Shown here: one piece after another, positions 23,861 to 24,839 of the stretch
Layout: each line of letters opens with the position of its first letter
How positions within the stretch are numbered: the stretch's first letter is position 1
Assembly (NCBI GenBank): GCA_018668195.1
Contig: JABITU010000035.1
Coordinates: 1 to 24,839, forward strand
From: Tateyamaria sp.
GTDB taxonomy: Bacteria; Pseudomonadota; Alphaproteobacteria; Rhodobacterales; Rhodobacteraceae
Length of the DNA: 24,839 nucleotides
Reading direction: 5' to 3'
The notes under the pieces: model-generated
Told to the model about the DNA's origin: nothing
The model's database searches: none
The model's input: the letters and a program-made list of their open reading frames with translations, nothing else
Translations under genes and position numbers: made by a program

Positions 23861-24487
23861 CTATGCTTTACGAAAGGCAATGAGTATGGCCATGTCGTCT
23901 GCGTATGGCGCTGTCGCCTTTGGTCCGTAAATTCTGGCTTCGGTCGCTGAATAATCGGAAATAAACGGCTTTAGTTGCGCCATTTTATCAGCAAACCCTG
24001 CAGCCTGATAATGGGCGGCATTGACCGAAAATACGACCCATCCTTGGGGTCGAACGGCCTCTAGCATGGTGTTTATACCTTCGGGGCCAACATGGCCGTG
24101 GGTAAAGGTGCCTGCGCTGACTGCACCTTGGTAAATGCCGGGCGTAACGTCCAGTCTGGTCAGGATGTTGCCAGTAAACAGGGTGCGATAGCAGCCCTTG
24201 GTACGAGCGACTTCAAGCATCTGTGCTGATATGTCAGTCCCGTCCACCGGTTCGATACCGCGCGCGTTAAGCGCCTCGCCACACAATCCCGTACCTGCGC
24301 CCACATCCAGCACTGGGCCGAAACCACCCATCAGCGCAAAGTGCCGGGCAACTTGTTCGTGCAGAATGTAATGGTTTTCGTCTGCGAATTGGGTGTCATA
24401 GGTCGCAGCCCACGCCGCATAAAGCTTGCGCGAGTCGTCGGGGGTTTCCAGAGCATAGGCGCTTTCAAGATTGGGTTTGTCAGCCAT
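23861..24487 (-). CDS. Class I SAM-dependent methyltransferase
   Basis: The 208-residue protein has the Rossmann-type SAM motif VLDVGAGTGLCG (59-70), the post-beta2 acidic DGTDIS (82-87) and a VVFSVN strand near the C-terminal end. The N-terminus KPNLESAYALETPDDSRKLY, followed by AAWAATYD, is like a group of small methyltransferases from Rhodobacterales, which supports starting at ATG 24487. GTG 24553 would add 22 poor residues. The substrate is unknown; small-molecule methylation is likely from its similarity to the UbiE/Williams-Beuren type. It is divergent from the SDR-like gene at 24563. Confidence 0.82.
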   Translation of the reverse strand: MADKPNLESAYALETPDDSRKLYAAWAATYDTQFADENHYILHEQVARHFALMGGFGPVLDVGAGTGLCGEALNARGIEPVDGTDISAQMLEVARTKGCYRTLFTGNILTRLDVTPGIYQGAVSAGTFTHGHVGPEGINTMLEAVRPQGWVVFSVNAAHYQAAGFADKMAQLKPFISDYSATEARIYGPKATAPYADDMAILIAFRKA

Positions 24488-24562
24488 CACCGCATTAGGC
24501 TGCGTGTTTTGCGCTTTGGCAAGGGGCTTGCAACGCGCCAGTGTTGAGGTCACCTATTACGA

Positions 24563-24839
24563 ATGACTCATACAATCTTATCTTTTGGTCACGGGTACTC
24601 GGCGCAGGCGCTGAGCCGCATTTTATTGCCGCAGGGCTGGCAGATCACCGGCACAACGCGCAGTGAAGTCAAGGCTGAAGCGCTTGCGGATCAGGGCGTC
24701 GCACCGCTGATCTTTCCGGGTGACGGTGACGGTGACGGTGACGGTGACGTAGCGGATGCGATTGCACAGGCCAGTCATCTGTTAATCTCAGCGGGGCCGG
24801 ATGCGTCGGGCGATCCGGTCTTGAATGCTGTTGGTGATA
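24563..24839 (+). CDS. NAD(P)-binding SDR/epimerase-like protein, N-terminal part (3' end cut by window)
   Basis: The frame starts at ATG 24563 (GAGGT about 12 bases upstream) and stays open to the window end, giving 92 residues. ILSFGHGYSAQALSRIL has the GxGxxA-type dinucleotide loop, ITGTTRS follows beta-2, and HLLISAGPDASGDPVLN is typical of the YeeZ-like atypical SDR family. A run of five Gly-Asp pairs (about residues 53-62) is encoded by a perfect hexanucleotide repeat. Function is unknown; a nucleoside-diphosphate-sugar epimerase-like role is only the family label. Confidence 0.8.
   Translation, partial: MTHTILSFGHGYSAQALSRILLPQGWQITGTTRSEVKAEALADQGVAPLIFPGDGDGDGDGDVADAIAQASHLLISAGPDASGDPVLNAVGD
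24719..24748 (+). repeat. In-frame hexanucleotide tandem repeat (GGTGAC)5
   Basis: Five perfect copies of GGTGAC, 30 bases, code for (Gly-Asp)5 within the SDR-like gene. Because the unit is 6 bases, copy-number change would keep the frame. Confidence 0.95.

Overview
The window looks like ordinary chromosome from an alphaproteobacterium of the Rhodobacterales (Roseobacter-type). The grounds are gene content and order: the end of a CcrM-type GANTC methyltransferase gene; a pmbA - inositol-phosphatase-like - DUF4170-like - waaA - lpxK block; a DUF2125 secreted protein; a DciA (DUF721) helicase loader followed by a thioredoxin-fold DsbA-like protein; and a compact motB-flgE-flgK-flgL-flgI flagellar block. 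I see no phage, transposon, integron or CRISPR signature. Base composition looks even apart from the AT-richer gap after the tRNA.

Layout: (1) 1-1981, plus strand: the C-terminal third of ccrM, a rho-independent terminator, and a membrane-anchored class III adenylate cyclase. (2) 2047-4323, minus strand: mutY with an AlkB-type integral-membrane alkane hydroxylase downstream. (3) 4407-6735, plus strand: dciA, a DsbA-like protein and a class III CoA-transferase, each joined to the next by an ATGA overlap. (4) 6893-13163, minus strand: a DUF2125 protein, then pmbA/tldE, an inositol-monophosphatase-family enzyme, a small DUF4170-like protein, waaA-like and lpxK, the last two serving Kdo-lipid A synthesis. 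(5) 13302-14665, plus strand: an SDR oxidoreductase overlapping a short crotonase-fold protein. (6) 14936-23123, minus strand: dapF and mtaB (ATGA overlap), then after a 244-base regulatory gap motB, flgE, flgK, flgL and flgI. (7) 23222-23297: tRNA-Lys(TTT), followed by about 560 bases with no convincing gene. (8) 23861-24839: a SAM methyltransferase divergent from the start of an NAD-binding SDR-like gene that runs off the end.

Two threads link the genes. First, CcrM belongs to the alphaproteobacterial cell-cycle circuit together with CtrA, and near-consensus CtrA boxes (TTAA-N7-TTAA, 7 of 8 bases) lie at similar distances in front of motB and flgE. This fits CtrA control of motility in this group. 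Second, mtaB sits about 1 kb from tRNA-Lys(TTT), the tRNA whose A37 this enzyme family thiomethylates.

I found no clearly new multi-gene system. The best leads are residue-level oddities: a Cys-to-Ser change at the second catalytic position of DapF, a crotonase lacking both hydratase glutamates and possibly frameshifted near its end, and a WaaA homologue lacking the usual catalytic Glu. There is also an in-frame hexanucleotide repeat in the last gene and an unassigned dyad upstream of the flagellar block.
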